From assembly GCF_021245725.1 (NCBI RefSeq), contig NZ_JAJGSX010000020.1, positions 62,001 through 126,000 on the forward strand: a stretch of DNA of 64,000 bases, given 5' to 3'. Below, piece by piece: positions 16,299 to 24,871 of the stretch. Each line of letters begins with the position of its first letter. Position 1 is the first letter of the stretch. This stretch comes from Pseudonocardia sp. TRM90224. GTDB taxonomy: Bacteria > Actinomycetota > Actinomycetes > Mycobacteriales > Pseudonocardiaceae. The position numbers and the translations under genes are program-made. Below the pieces are notes generated by a model. That model searched no databases, had not been told where the DNA came from, and saw only the letters and a program-made list of their open reading frames with translations.

Positions 16299-17165
16299 CT
16301 ACTCCGGGTCGCGCTGGGCCCAATCACGTCCGCGGCCGATCGCCGCGAGCAGCACGACGGTGCCGATGACGATGGGCAGCAGCCAGAACGAGACGAACTC
16401 CAGGTCGGCGCGACCCTCGACGGTTGCGCCCCCGGCCTGCTGGGCGGCCGAGAGCCACTGGGTGAACCACTGGAAGGCCAGGTGGAAGCCCATCGTGGCC
16501 CAGAGGCTGCCGGTCACGACCCGCAGCACGCCCAGCACGATGCTGAAGGTGAAGAACAGGAGGTAGCGCTCCCACCCGTCGGCCGCCCCGATGAGCCCAC
16601 CCCACGCCGTGAACAGCACCGCCTGCCCGATGACGGCCGCCCAGCGCGGGAGCCGGGTGGCGAGGTTGCGGTACAGGTAGCCGCGGAAGATCAGCTCTTC
16701 CGGCAGTGCCTCGTACAGGACCACCAGCACCGGCAGCGCGACGATCAGCACCAGCGTCGGGGCGTCGAGCGCACCGATCGTGATGCTGCCCCACCCGGCC
16801 AGCGTCGAGACCAGGATCCCCAACGCGGCCGGGACCGCCCAGCACGCCATCCCGAACAGGAGCGGCCGCAGCCGCGGCCCCGCGAGCCCCAGCCCGGCGA
16901 TCGGTCGCCGGTCGAGGTGTCGGCGGGCGAGCAGGACCAGCGGCACCGCCAGCACGGCAACCAGCACCGCACGCACCGCGTGCCCCAACCGGTCCTCGTA
17001 GGCGGGACCGAAGAACGGGTCGAGGCCCTTGATCACCAGCAGCCAGATCGCGACGACCCCGACGAACACGGCGGCGATCCGCCACCCCAACGCCGGCCGC
17101 TGGGCCGACGAGACCTCCGTACTCATCCGCCAACGGTAGAAATCAGACGGGGCCACCGTCGTCAT
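16299..17165 (-). CDS. CPBP-family intramembrane metalloprotease
   Basis: 288 aa, about eight hydrophobic segments. The Abi/CPBP signature EELIFRGYLYRNL is near residue 165 and the second motif GFHLAFQWF near 240; both supply the metal ligands. These proteases process prenylated or membrane substrates, or confer self-immunity to bacteriocins. The start ATG at 17165 overlaps the TetR stop (TGATG), which implies translational coupling; an internal ATG at 17126 is possible. Third gene of the flavin oxidase-TetR-CPBP operon. Confidence 0.88.
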   Translation of the reverse strand: MTTVAPSDFYRWRMSTEVSSAQRPALGWRIAAVFVGVVAIWLLVIKGLDPFFGPAYEDRLGHAVRAVLVAVLAVPLVLLARRHLDRRPIAGLGLAGPRLRPLLFGMACWAVPAALGILVSTLAGWGSITIGALDAPTLVLIVALPVLVVLYEALPEELIFRGYLYRNLATRLPRWAAVIGQAVLFTAWGGLIGAADGWERYLLFFTFSIVLGVLRVVTGSLWATMGFHLAFQWFTQWLSAAQQAGGATVEGRADLEFVSFWLLPIVIGTVVLLAAIGRGRDWAQRDPE

Positions 17166-17797
17166 CACAAAGACGGATCTTCCCCGGCAGCGGCGAGCAC
17201 GGCCGGCAGCCGCGTGCGGTCGGTGAGCAGCGCACCCATCGCGTACGACACCAGCTCCCCGACCTCGACGGTCGTCTCCGGGAGTGCGAGCGTGTCGAAC
17301 ACCGCGAGGGTGAGCCGCACGACGGACCGCGGGGTGCCGTCGGCGAACACGCCCGCCCGCTGCCCGGCGGCGACCAGTTCGGACAAATCGTCCTCGAGCC
17401 GGCCGTAGCGGCGCAGCACCGCGGCGAACGCCTCGGAGTTGCCCTGCTGCGGGCTGATCAGCAGCGAGCCGATGGAGTGCGGCGAGTCCGCGAGGTGCGT
17501 GCCGGCGGCGCGGAGCCACCGGCACATCCGCACGTCGGGCTCGGCCGGGTCGTTCAGCAGCCGCTCGGCCATGTCGGCGAGCGGGTGCACCGCGAGCCGG
17601 ACGAGCGCGACGAGGATGTCGTCCTTCGAGGCGAAGTGCTTGTACAGGGTGGGCTGCTTGATGCCCACCGCCGCCGCGATGTCACGCGTGGACGTCGCCG
17701 CGTACCCGTGCGCCGCGAAGAGGCCGGCCGCCGTCCGCAGGATGTTCTCCGCCGACGGCGACCGGGTTGCGTCATACGAGGTGGGGCGCGGGCTCAT
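17165..17797 (-). CDS. TetR-family transcriptional regulator
   Basis: 210 aa. The N-terminal helix-turn-helix GLFAAHGYAATSTRDIAAAVGIKQPTLYKHFASKDDIL (residues about 25-65) is typical. The C-terminal ligand-binding domain is all-helical. The gene overlaps the preceding flavin oxidase by 26 bp and couples to the protease, so it is probably an autoregulator acting on the twin palindromes upstream of the oxidase gene. The inducing ligand is unknown. Confidence 0.9.
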   Translation of the reverse strand: MSPRPTSYDATRSPSAENILRTAAGLFAAHGYAATSTRDIAAAVGIKQPTLYKHFASKDDILVALVRLAVHPLADMAERLLNDPAEPDVRMCRWLRAAGTHLADSPHSIGSLLISPQQGNSEAFAAVLRRYGRLEDDLSELVAAGQRAGVFADGTPRSVVRLTLAVFDTLALPETTVEVGELVSYAMGALLTDRTRLPAVLAAAGEDPSL

Positions 17798-19151
17798 GCG
17801 CGACAGTATTGCGTCGCTCCAGCCGCCGGATCATGTCCCGTCCCGCCTTGCGGCCGCTCGCGCATGCGCCGCCGGTGTGGGCGTGGCTGATGTAGTCGCC
17901 GCAGAAGACGAGGTCGGCGCGCGGCGTGTGCTGCTGCAGCACGAGGAAGTCGGCGACGGCGCGGTGGTAGCCCACGTGGAAGTAGGGGAGCATGTCGTCC
18001 CACCACGTCTCGTGGACGTCGATCACCTTGCTGTCGAACCCGTCGAACTCCCTGCGCAACACCGGCCGGTAGAAGTCGTCGACGCCGCCGGGGCCGCCGC
18101 CGCGCTCGAGGTACTCGCGCATGCCGCGGGAGTTGGCCTCGATCAACACCATCGCCTTCGCGCGGCCGGTGAGGACCTCCTCCGGCATGGTCGCGATCAC
18201 CGAGAGCGGCGACTGGTGGGTGCGCGCGTACATTTCCTGCCGCGCCGGCACGGGCTCGGAGAGCTCGTAGAGCACCTTGACCGAGCGGGTGTAGCGGACC
18301 TTCTGCAGGAAGGCACGCTCCTCGGCGAGCAGGTCGGGCACGAGACCGGCGACCCGATCGCCCTGCACTGCGACGACGACGCCGTCGAACTCCTCCTCGC
18401 CGAGTGTCCCGTCGGCGTTGCGGAACCGCACGAGTCGGCCGGCGCCGGACCGCGGCACCAGCTCGGTCACCGTGGTGGCGGTGCGGACGGTCAGCCGCCT
18501 CGCCAGCTCCCGCGTCAGCTCGTGGATGCCGCCGAGGAAGGTTGCGACGCCGAGCCCTTCCCCGAGGTGCTTCGCCCACGACAGGAAGTAGGCCTTGGAG
18601 ATCTCGTCGGCCGACCACGTCCAGTTCATCTCGAACATCGGGTCGGCGAAGTTGTCGACCAGGTCGGCGCCGACCGTGCGGGTCAGGTACGCCTCCATCG
18701 ACTCGTCGTCGAACCGCGCCGCGGTGTGCGCGAAGTTGGCGTCGATCTCCTTGCCGGCCTCGTGGATCTCCGCGATGAGCCGGGGCAGGCGCAGCTTCGA
18801 GCGCAGGCTCAGCGCGTCGGTGGTGAACAGCTGCTCGATCGACGAGCCCGCGTCGTAGGTGTGCGAGCCGCCGTCGGCACGGTGGATCACACCGCCCTCG
18901 ATGCCGGGCAGCTCGAGCACGCGGTCGCGCAGCCCGACCTCGTCGATGATCTCGTGCATGTCCGTGTAGAACGCGAAGATCGTCTCGGCACCGGTGGAGC
19001 TCTCGAAGTCGCCGCGCGACACGGCGCTCATCCGGCCGCCGGTGAAGTCCTTCGACTCGAGGACGACCACCTCGTGGCCCGCCTTGTCGAGCTCGTACGC
19101 GGCGGTCAGCCCGGCAATGCCGGAACCTACTACCGCAACCCTGTTCGCCAT
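17772..19151 (-). CDS. FAD-dependent amine oxidase/protoporphyrinogen oxidase-like protein
   Basis: 459 aa. The N-terminal FAD motif VGSGIAGLTAAYELDKAGHEVVVLES is followed by GGRMSAV, and the C-terminal FAD-contact region reads LVFCGDYISHAHTGGACASGRKAGRDM. The overall plan matches NAD(P)-binding Rossmann flavin oxidases of the HemY/phytoene-desaturase/monoamine-oxidase superfamily. Substrate not assignable from sequence. A GAGAGGGG site precedes the ATG at 19151. First gene of an operon with tetR and a CPBP protease. Confidence 0.8.
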   Translation of the reverse strand: MANRVAVVGSGIAGLTAAYELDKAGHEVVVLESKDFTGGRMSAVSRGDFESSTGAETIFAFYTDMHEIIDEVGLRDRVLELPGIEGGVIHRADGGSHTYDAGSSIEQLFTTDALSLRSKLRLPRLIAEIHEAGKEIDANFAHTAARFDDESMEAYLTRTVGADLVDNFADPMFEMNWTWSADEISKAYFLSWAKHLGEGLGVATFLGGIHELTRELARRLTVRTATTVTELVPRSGAGRLVRFRNADGTLGEEEFDGVVVAVQGDRVAGLVPDLLAEERAFLQKVRYTRSVKVLYELSEPVPARQEMYARTHQSPLSVIATMPEEVLTGRAKAMVLIEANSRGMREYLERGGGPGGVDDFYRPVLRREFDGFDSKVIDVHETWWDDMLPYFHVGYHRAVADFLVLQQHTPRADLVFCGDYISHAHTGGACASGRKAGRDMIRRLERRNTVAHEPAPHLV

Positions 19152-19168
19152 CCGCACCCCTCTCGTTC

Positions 19169-19220
19169 GGCTATCGGCTGATAGCCAACTCAGGCTATCG
19201 AATGATAGCCGAGTCTTCAA
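19169..19220 (-). promoter_or_regulatory. Twin palindromic operators and promoter of the oxidase-tetR operon
   Basis: GGCTATC-N4-GATAGCC occurs twice, at 19169-19186 and 19193-19210, with centres 24 bp apart. On the minus strand TTGAAG (19220-19215) and TAGCCT (19197-19192) form a promoter with a 17-bp spacer. One palindrome covers the spacer and -10 and the other lies at the transcription start. This is a strong candidate for cooperative TetR binding. Confidence 0.75.
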
Positions 19221-19228
19221 GGGGACGA

Positions 19229-19834
19229 TCAGAGCAGCCCGTGCGCTCTGGCGTTGGTGATGACCTGCGCCCGGTTGCGGGCGTCCAGCTTGTGCATGAC
19301 GTTCTGCATGTACGTCTTCACGGTGTTGATCGAGAGCCCCAGCTCGACGCCGATCTCGACGTTCGTGTGGCCGCTCGCGACCAGCCGCAGCACGTCGTAC
19401 TCGCGTGGGGTGATCGGTGCGGAGGAGCGGTCGGGCGGCGTGGGGCTGAGCCGCCCGGTGCGCACGACCTCGCGCAGCGCGTCGCGCAGCGCCGCCCCGG
19501 ACGCGTCCTTGACCAGCACGCCGCACGCGCCCGCCGCCAGCGTCGGAGCGACGGTGGCGTGCTCGGGGAAGGCGGTGAACAGCAGCACCTTGGCCTCGGG
19601 GACGACCGCGTGCAAGCGGGGAACCAGCTCGGCGGTGCTGACGTCGGGCAGTCGCAGGTCGAGCAGGACGACGTCGGGCCGCAGCTCGGCGCACGCCCGC
19701 ACCGCGGCACCGCCACCTGCGGCGTACCCGACGACGAGGATGTCGGTGCACATCCGCAGCTGTGTCGTCACGCCGTCGCGGACGACCGGGTGGTCGTCGA
19801 CGACGAGCACGCGCGTCGAGCGGCTGGTCAGCAC
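19229..19834 (-). CDS. LuxR/NarL-family response regulator
   Basis: 201 aa. Receiver domain: VLVVDDHPVVRDG with acidic pocket, phospho-acceptor Asp in VVLLDLRLPD, Lys in VLVKDASGAAL. DNA-binding domain at about 140-200: ITPREYDVLRLVASGHTNVEIGVELGLSINTVKTYMQNV. The GTG at 19834 overlaps the histidine kinase stop by 7 bp (GTGCTGA), so the pair is translationally coupled. It probably controls its own operon or the acyl-CoA ligase upstream of the kinase. Confidence 0.92.
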   Translation of the reverse strand: MLTSRSTRVLVVDDHPVVRDGVTTQLRMCTDILVVGYAAGGGAAVRACAELRPDVVLLDLRLPDVSTAELVPRLHAVVPEAKVLLFTAFPEHATVAPTLAAGACGVLVKDASGAALRDALREVVRTGRLSPTPPDRSSAPITPREYDVLRLVASGHTNVEIGVELGLSINTVKTYMQNVMHKLDARNRAQVITNARAHGLL

Positions 19835-20967
19835 GGCAGCCGGGCCCGCCAGGTCGTGCCGCCCGCCGGGTCGGAAGTGAGGTCGAGCGTGCCGCCGAGG
19901 CGGGCCAGCGCCTCCGCCGTGCTGGTCAGTCCGAGGCCGCGGGTCTGATCGGTCGGAAGGCCGGCGCCGTCGTCGGTGACCGCGACCGCGAGCCACGCCC
20001 GCTCGTCGCGCGCCTGCCTGCTCACCGTGACCACGACGGCGCTCGCGCGGGCGTGCCGCTCGACGTTCAGCAGCGCCTCGCGCACCCCGGCCAGCAGCAC
20101 CTGACTGCGCGAGCCCGGCAGCGCCGGCGGGTCGTCGTCGAGCACGACGAGCTCGGCGGGCAGCCCGGTGCGGTCGGCGAACGCGGCGCAGTCGGCGCGC
20201 AGCGCGACCCCGAGCTCCAACGCCGCCGGTGAGGCGCGCAGCATGCGCAGCGACTCGCGCAGCGCAGACGTGGCGTCCGCGGCCTGTCGCTGCAGGCGTT
20301 CCAGCGGCGCACGCAGCTCGGGATCGGCCTGCTCGGCGAGGCTCGCCACCCCCGACCCGATCGCGAAGAGCAACGCACCGACGCTGTCGTGCAGGTCGGC
20401 GGCCATCCGCCGGCGCTCCTCGTGCACGGCGACCTCGCGCGACAGTCGGGCCCGCTCGGCCACCGATATCGCGAGGGCGGTGCTCTCCGCGACGGCGGTC
20501 GCGTGCTCGACGGCGCGGTCGCCGAATCGGCCGTCGGTGCGCACGCCGAGGGCGGCAACACCGATCACGACCCGCTCGCGGACCAGCGGCACCGCCAGCA
20601 GCCGCCGGATGCCCTCGGTGCGGATGTGCCAGTCGAAGTTGTGGGTGATCGCGCCGGAGGCGAAGTAGTCGTCGACCCAGCCCGGCCGTCCGGAGGCGTT
20701 GGTACGCCCGGTGAGACCGGTGCCGTCGGGGACGAGCAGGCCTTGCAGGACGTCGGTGCGCCCGCCGTGCAGGTGTGCCAGCACGAGCCGGTCGGGCCCG
20801 TCGGGCTCGGCGATCCAGGCGACGTCGGTCGGGTCGGCGGCCAGGGCCGCGAGGCCGGCGCGCAGCGCCGCGGCCCGGTCCAGGGCACCGACGATCTCGG
20901 AGTGGACCTGCCGCAGCGCACGCAGCTCTGCCGGCTCCATCCGTCCATCGTGCCCGCCGTGGGTCAC
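19828..20967 (-). CDS. GAF-domain histidine kinase (HisKA_3 type)
   Basis: 379 aa from GTG 20967, or 370 aa from ATG 20940. Residues about 30-180 form a GAF-like sensor (TNASGRPGWVDDY, LLAVPLVRERVVIGVAALGVR). The dimerisation helix has the H-box RRRMAADLHDSVGALL with the phosphorylated His, and the HATPase_c domain shows REALLNVERHA and VTDDGAGLP, followed by GLGLTST. The absence of transmembrane helices implies a cytosolic signal. The start overlaps the ligase stop (GTGA) and the end overlaps the response regulator. Confidence 0.92.
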   Translation of the reverse strand: MTHGGHDGRMEPAELRALRQVHSEIVGALDRAAALRAGLAALAADPTDVAWIAEPDGPDRLVLAHLHGGRTDVLQGLLVPDGTGLTGRTNASGRPGWVDDYFASGAITHNFDWHIRTEGIRRLLAVPLVRERVVIGVAALGVRTDGRFGDRAVEHATAVAESTALAISVAERARLSREVAVHEERRRMAADLHDSVGALLFAIGSGVASLAEQADPELRAPLERLQRQAADATSALRESLRMLRASPAALELGVALRADCAAFADRTGLPAELVVLDDDPPALPGSRSQVLLAGVREALLNVERHARASAVVVTVSRQARDERAWLAVAVTDDGAGLPTDQTRGLGLTSTAEALARLGGTLDLTSDPAGGTTWRARLPC

Positions 20968-22484
20968 CCCTGGAAGCTCTTGATGAGCTCGCGGCGCATC
21001 ACCTTGCCCGTGGACGTCTTCGGCAGGTCGTCGACGAACCGCACCAGCCGGGGCCGCTTGTAGGCGGCGAGCCGCTCGCCGGCGAACGCGATCAGCTCCT
21101 CGGTCGTCGGGTCGGCGCCTGCGACCAGCACGACGTAGGCGCAGGCCAGCTCGCCCTTGACGGGGTCGGGCACCGGCCCGGCGGCCACCATCGCGACGGC
21201 CGGGTGCTCGGCGAGCACCCGCTCGATCTCGGCCGGATACACGTTGTAGCCGCCGGTGATGATCATGTCCTTGCGTCGGTCGACGACGAAGACGTGCCCG
21301 GTCGCGTCCATCCGCGCGATGTCGCCGGTGTGCAGCCAGCCGTCGGGCTCGATCGTCTCGGCGGTCGCCGCCGGGTTGCCGTGGTAGCCGAGCATGACGA
21401 TCGGGCCGCGCACCATCAGCTCGCCGGGTTCCCCGGTGGGCGCGGAGCGGGTGACGTCCTCCAGGTCGGCGACCCGCACCTCGATGCCCGGCAACGCGAC
21501 TCCGATCGAGCCGGGCACCGAAGGGGCGTGCAGCGCGTGCGTCGTGCCGAGGCCCGCGATCTCCGTCATGCCCCAGAGCTCGATCAGCGGCGCGCCGGAG
21601 CGGGCCTCCCAGCGCCGGATCGTCGAGGTCGGGATGGTCTGGCCGCCGACGGTGCAGCGGGTGAGCGACGAGAGGTCGGCCGTGGCCAGCGCCGGGTCGG
21701 CCAGCATCGTCGCGTACATGGCGGGGACGCCCTCGAAGAGCGTCGCCCGGTGCTCACCGATGAGCCGCAGCGCCTCGGCCGGGGCGAAGCGCTCCATGAG
21801 GACGACGGTGCCGCCGGCGATGAACGTCCCGTTGATCACGACGTTGCCGTAGACGTGCGGCGCCGGCAGTGCCGTGACGACGACGTCGCGCTCGTCGCGG
21901 CCGTGCATCGTCGCGGTGAGCGCGCAGTTGAGCAGCACGGCCCGGTGGCTCTGCACCGCGCCTTTCGGATGGCCCGTCGTGCCGGACGTGTAGCCGATCG
22001 TGCAGGCCGAATCGGCATCGACGGTGCCGGCCGGCGCAGGACCCGTGACCCCGAGGAGGTCCCCGAAGCCGGTGGCACCCTCCGGGACGTCGTCCCCGAA
22101 CGCGACGACGGTGCGCAACGCGGGCAGGTCGCGGGTCAGCGCCACGACGCCGGCGGCCTGCTCGGCGCTCGTGAACACTGCGGCCGCGTTGCAGTCGCGC
22201 AGGACGAACGCCAGCTCCTCGGGCGTCAGCATGACGTTCACCGGGTTCACGACGGCGCCCGCGCGCAGCGCGCCGTGGTAGGCCACGACCCACTCCCACC
22301 TGTTCTGCGCGTACAGCGACACCGGCTGCCCCGGCCGGACACCCCGCTGCACGAGCGCGGCGGCGACCCGGGCCGAGAGCGCGTCCAGCTCGGTGAACGT
22401 CAGCGAGCGCGCGGCCGTGACCAGCGCCGTCTTGTTGCCGAAGCGCTCGGCCGCGCGGGGCAGGATGTCACCGGGTCCGTCCAT
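20964..22484 (-). CDS. Acyl-CoA synthetase (AMP-forming)
   Basis: 506 aa, ANL superfamily. The P-loop-like motif YTSGTTGHPKGAV is near residue 160, WGMTE near 305, DGWLHTGDIARMD near 385, and the C-terminal catalytic Lys is in KTSTGKVMRREL. These enzymes adenylate a fatty or aromatic acid and transfer it to CoA; no aromatic-specific clue is visible. The gene leads an operon with a GAF histidine kinase and a response regulator, an unusual coupling that may link acyl-CoA formation to sensing. Confidence 0.9.
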   Translation of the reverse strand: MDGPGDILPRAAERFGNKTALVTAARSLTFTELDALSARVAAALVQRGVRPGQPVSLYAQNRWEWVVAYHGALRAGAVVNPVNVMLTPEELAFVLRDCNAAAVFTSAEQAAGVVALTRDLPALRTVVAFGDDVPEGATGFGDLLGVTGPAPAGTVDADSACTIGYTSGTTGHPKGAVQSHRAVLLNCALTATMHGRDERDVVVTALPAPHVYGNVVINGTFIAGGTVVLMERFAPAEALRLIGEHRATLFEGVPAMYATMLADPALATADLSSLTRCTVGGQTIPTSTIRRWEARSGAPLIELWGMTEIAGLGTTHALHAPSVPGSIGVALPGIEVRVADLEDVTRSAPTGEPGELMVRGPIVMLGYHGNPAATAETIEPDGWLHTGDIARMDATGHVFVVDRRKDMIITGGYNVYPAEIERVLAEHPAVAMVAAGPVPDPVKGELACAYVVLVAGADPTTEELIAFAGERLAAYKRPRLVRFVDDLPKTSTGKVMRRELIKSFQG

Positions 22485-22575
22485 GACGGCGATCCAAGCG
22501 CGGGCCGCGGGTCGGCGGCACACCCGAAAGGGTGTGCCGTGACGGCGCAACGGGATCGATGGGAGGATTCCCCGC

Positions 22576-23274
22576 ATGACCGCCGCGGGCTGGCCGCACG
22601 TTGTCCGGCTCCGATCGAACGACCTGGTGTGCGTGCGCCAGGTACGTCCCGCCGATGCGGACGGCCTCGCCGACGCGTACACGAACCTCGGCGAGCAGTC
22701 GCGCTACCGGCGCTTCTTCACACTGCTCCCCGAGCTGCCCGAGTCCGTCCTGCGGGCGGCGACGGAGGTCGACCACGTCGACCACGAGGCCCTCGTCGCG
22801 GAGCCGCTGCTGCGTCCGGAGATCGTGGGGGAGTGCCGGTTCGTCCGGTCGGCGGAGCGACCCGACACCGCCGACTTCGCCGTCACCGTCGTCGACGGGT
22901 GGCAGGGCAGGGGGCTGGGCTCCGCGCTGCTGGAGCGGCTCAGCGAGCGGGCGCTCGAGCTGGGCGTCGAGTACTTCACGGCCGAGGTGCTCGCCGAGAA
23001 CCGGACCATGCTCGCGATGCTCGATTCCATCGGCGCCGTGGAGACCGTGTCGCACGGCGGCACGGTCTCGGCGCGGATCGAGATCGCCGACCGCGCCGAA
23101 CCAGGCGGCCAGCAGCTGCTGGTGCGCCTGCTCGCCGCGGCGGCGAGCGGTCAGGCGATGTGCGTGCCGGCGCCGTTGCGCAAGTTGATGCCGGCGATCC
23201 CCGACGACCTCGCGCACCTCGTGCTGCTGCCGGTCTCGGCTGTTCTCGGGGCGCTGACCGCCGGCCGCGGGTAA
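22576..23274 (+). CDS. GNAT-family N-acetyltransferase
   Basis: 232 aa. The acetyl-CoA-binding core VTVVDGWQGRGLGSALLERLSERA lies at about 115-140, preceded by RPADADGLADAYTNLGEQSRYRRFF, a motif seen in GNATs fused to or related to protein-acetylating Pat enzymes. A C-terminal extension of about 60 residues has no recognised domain. GGGAGGA precedes the ATG. The gene ends 1 bp before a family I element at a convergent junction. Confidence 0.85.
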   Translation: MTAAGWPHVVRLRSNDLVCVRQVRPADADGLADAYTNLGEQSRYRRFFTLLPELPESVLRAATEVDHVDHEALVAEPLLRPEIVGECRFVRSAERPDTADFAVTVVDGWQGRGLGSALLERLSERALELGVEYFTAEVLAENRTMLAMLDSIGAVETVSHGGTVSARIEIADRAEPGGQQLLVRLLAAAASGQAMCVPAPLRKLMPAIPDDLAHLVLLPVSAVLGALTAGRG

Positions 23275-23275
23275 C

Positions 23276-23340
23276 CCGTCGACAACGACGTTATGGCTGC
23301 TTTTCGGGGCCTGGAACGACCAGAACGTCGTTGTCGACGG
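23276..23340 (+). repeat. Family I 65-bp inverted repeat, copy I-3
   Basis: 21-bp arms (23276-23296, 23320-23340) with one mismatch and a 23-nt GC-rich loop (GGGGCC subtype). It fills the convergent junction between the GNAT and cation-efflux genes. The stop codon and last codons of the efflux gene (VDNDVLVVPGPEKQP) lie within it. Confidence 0.85.
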
Positions 23341-24304
23341 CCACCGGCGCCTCGTGGATCTTCCCGTGCGGGTCGCGGCAGTGGTCGGCGCCGATCTGCT
23401 GGTCGGGGCCGCAGTGGTCCACCTGCAGGGTCGTGTGGGTCAGGTCGTGGCGATCGTGGAGGAGCTGCTCGACGGCCGTCTGCGCGCGGTGGCAGTCGGC
23501 CCCGTGCCGGACGATCACGTGTGCCGAGAGGGCGGGCTGGCCGGACGTGATCTCCCAGATGTGCAGGTCGTGCACCTGCGTGACGTCGGGCAGCGCGGCC
23601 AGCTCGGAGCCGATGACGTCGGGGTCGAGTCCGGCGGGGGAGGCCTCCAGGAAGATCCGCCCGGAGTCGCGGACCAGACCCCAGCCGGCCTTCGCCATCA
23701 ACGCGGCGACGATGAGCGCGGCGATCGCGTCGGCGCGGGCGAAGCCGAACCACAGCACCGCGGCGCCGGCGACCGCCGTCGCGATGAACGCGTAGAGATC
23801 GTTCAGGACGTGCTGGAACGCACCCTCGACGTTCAGGCTCGCCCGGTTCGCCTTCGAGATGCACCACGTGGCAGCGAGGTTGACCACGATCCCGACCAGC
23901 GCCGTGATCAGCACCAGCGCACCCTCGACCTCGGGCGGCTCGATCAGCCGCCGGATGCCCTCGACCACGAAGAACGCGGTCAGCAGGAGCAGCGTGATGC
24001 CGTTGACCTGCGCGGAGAGGATCTCGACGCGCTTGAGCCCGAACGTGAAGTGACCGCGCGCGGGGCGTGCCGACAGGCGGATCGCGACGAGCGCCAACGC
24101 GATCGCGGCGGCGTCGGTGAGCATGTGCCCGGCGTCGGAGATCAGCGCGAGCGAGCCGGCGATGAAGCCGACGACGACCTCGGCCGCCATGAACGCGAGG
24201 ATCAGCGCTAGCGCGATCCCCAACCACTTGCGATCGGTGTCGGCGCTGAGGGCGTGCCCGTGCCCATGCCCGTGTCCCTGACCGTGCCCATGTCCCTCAC
24301 CCAC
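23291..24304 (-). CDS. Cation diffusion facilitator (zinc/cobalt efflux, CzcD/ZnT type)
   Basis: 337 aa. It begins with a histidine-rich stretch of alternating Gly-His (residues about 3-17), then six membrane helices with the metal site residues in ISDAGHMLTDAAAI and VLNDLYAFIATAV, and a cytoplasmic C-terminal domain (VHDLHIWEITSGQPALSAHVIV). It exports divalent cations by proton antiport. The GTG at 24304 lacks a ribosome site but lies 7 nt after a strong -10, so the mRNA is probably leaderless. The C-terminal tail is encoded by a family I repeat. Confidence 0.92.
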   Translation of the reverse strand: MGEGHGHGQGHGHGHGHALSADTDRKWLGIALALILAFMAAEVVVGFIAGSLALISDAGHMLTDAAAIALALVAIRLSARPARGHFTFGLKRVEILSAQVNGITLLLLTAFFVVEGIRRLIEPPEVEGALVLITALVGIVVNLAATWCISKANRASLNVEGAFQHVLNDLYAFIATAVAGAAVLWFGFARADAIAALIVAALMAKAGWGLVRDSGRIFLEASPAGLDPDVIGSELAALPDVTQVHDLHIWEITSGQPALSAHVIVRHGADCHRAQTAVEQLLHDRHDLTHTTLQVDHCGPDQQIGADHCRDPHGKIHEAPVAVDNDVLVVPGPEKQP

Positions 24305-24311
24305 GTATCGG

Positions 24312-24340
24312 ATCGTATGGCGACATGCGCATGTGTGCAA
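24312..24340 (-). promoter_or_regulatory. Promoter with embedded palindrome for the cation-efflux gene
   Basis: On the minus strand TTGCAC (24340-24335) and TACGAT (24317-24312) are separated by exactly 17 bp. The spacer contains the perfect 12-bp palindrome ACATGCGCATGT (24323-24334). The GTG start is 7 nt downstream of the -10. A metal sensor of the MerR, ArsR or similar type would fit; which one is unknown. Confidence 0.7.
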
Positions 24341-24414
24341 TCCAATCGCGGCCCGGGAAACACATCGGGGCCCGGCACGTGGTGTGCCGGGCCCCGATGG
24401 ACGTGGGGAGCGGG

Positions 24415-24684
24415 TCAGATCGCCTGAACGCCCGCCGGTGTGAGCTGAGCAGGTACGCGCTGCGTGATGGGAACTTCGACGACCGGACCGATCAGACCTG
24501 CCTTGACCAGCCGGTGCGCTGCGGCCTGGTCGCAGCAGAAGCGGCCGTCGATGTAGAGGTCCGGCTCGGCGCCCCATACGAACTCGGCGGTGCCGTTGAC
24601 CACGGCTCGCAGGATCGCCCGGTCGCGCGCGCTCAGCTGCTGCGCGACCGGCTGGATATCGATCGGTTCGACCTCGACAGTCAT
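24415..24684 (-). CDS. Small hypothetical protein
   Basis: 89 aa starting MTVEVEPIDIQPVAQQLSARDRAILRAV. I do not recognise the family. The middle (GAEPDLYIDGRFCCDQAAAHRLVKAGLI) and the C-terminal LTPAGVQAI resemble the recognition helix and wing of a small winged-helix domain, so DNA binding is conceivable. GAGGAG stands 7 nt before the ATG, which supports a real gene. It lies between the efflux gene and ridA. Confidence 0.7.
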   Translation of the reverse strand: MTVEVEPIDIQPVAQQLSARDRAILRAVVNGTAEFVWGAEPDLYIDGRFCCDQAAAHRLVKAGLIGPVVEVPITQRVPAQLTPAGVQAI

Positions 24685-24787
24685 GGTCCGACTCCTCGTC
24701 CCACCAGGTTCCCGTGCTGTCACCCATGACAGCGCATCCGACGGTAAAGGTGGCGCAGGACACGGTCCAGGAACTTAGGAAAGACCT

Positions 24788-24808
24788 GAGGTTCACCGTA
24801 GGAACCTC
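24788..24808 (+). promoter_or_regulatory. Palindrome GAGGTTC-N7-GAACCTC upstream of ridA
   Basis: Perfect 7-bp arms are separated by 7 nt, in the divergent region between the small hypothetical gene and the RidA-family gene. The size and symmetry fit a dimeric repressor site. No regulator gene is adjacent to suggest which. Confidence 0.45.
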
Positions 24809-24871
24809 TCAGCAACCCCGGAGCCTACGATCGTGATCACCAGGATTCCGTCGATCGACAGGAGCATCGCC

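Noticed and set aside
15754..16369. Possible small genes in the 632-bp gap between the FHA and CPBP genes
   Set aside because: All frames overlap each other and the inverted repeats, lack ribosome sites and show no conserved motif.
24304..24796. Longer N-terminus for the cation-efflux protein
   Set aside because: The extension would run through the small hypothetical gene region and the promoter; the GTG at 24304 lies at the predicted transcript start.
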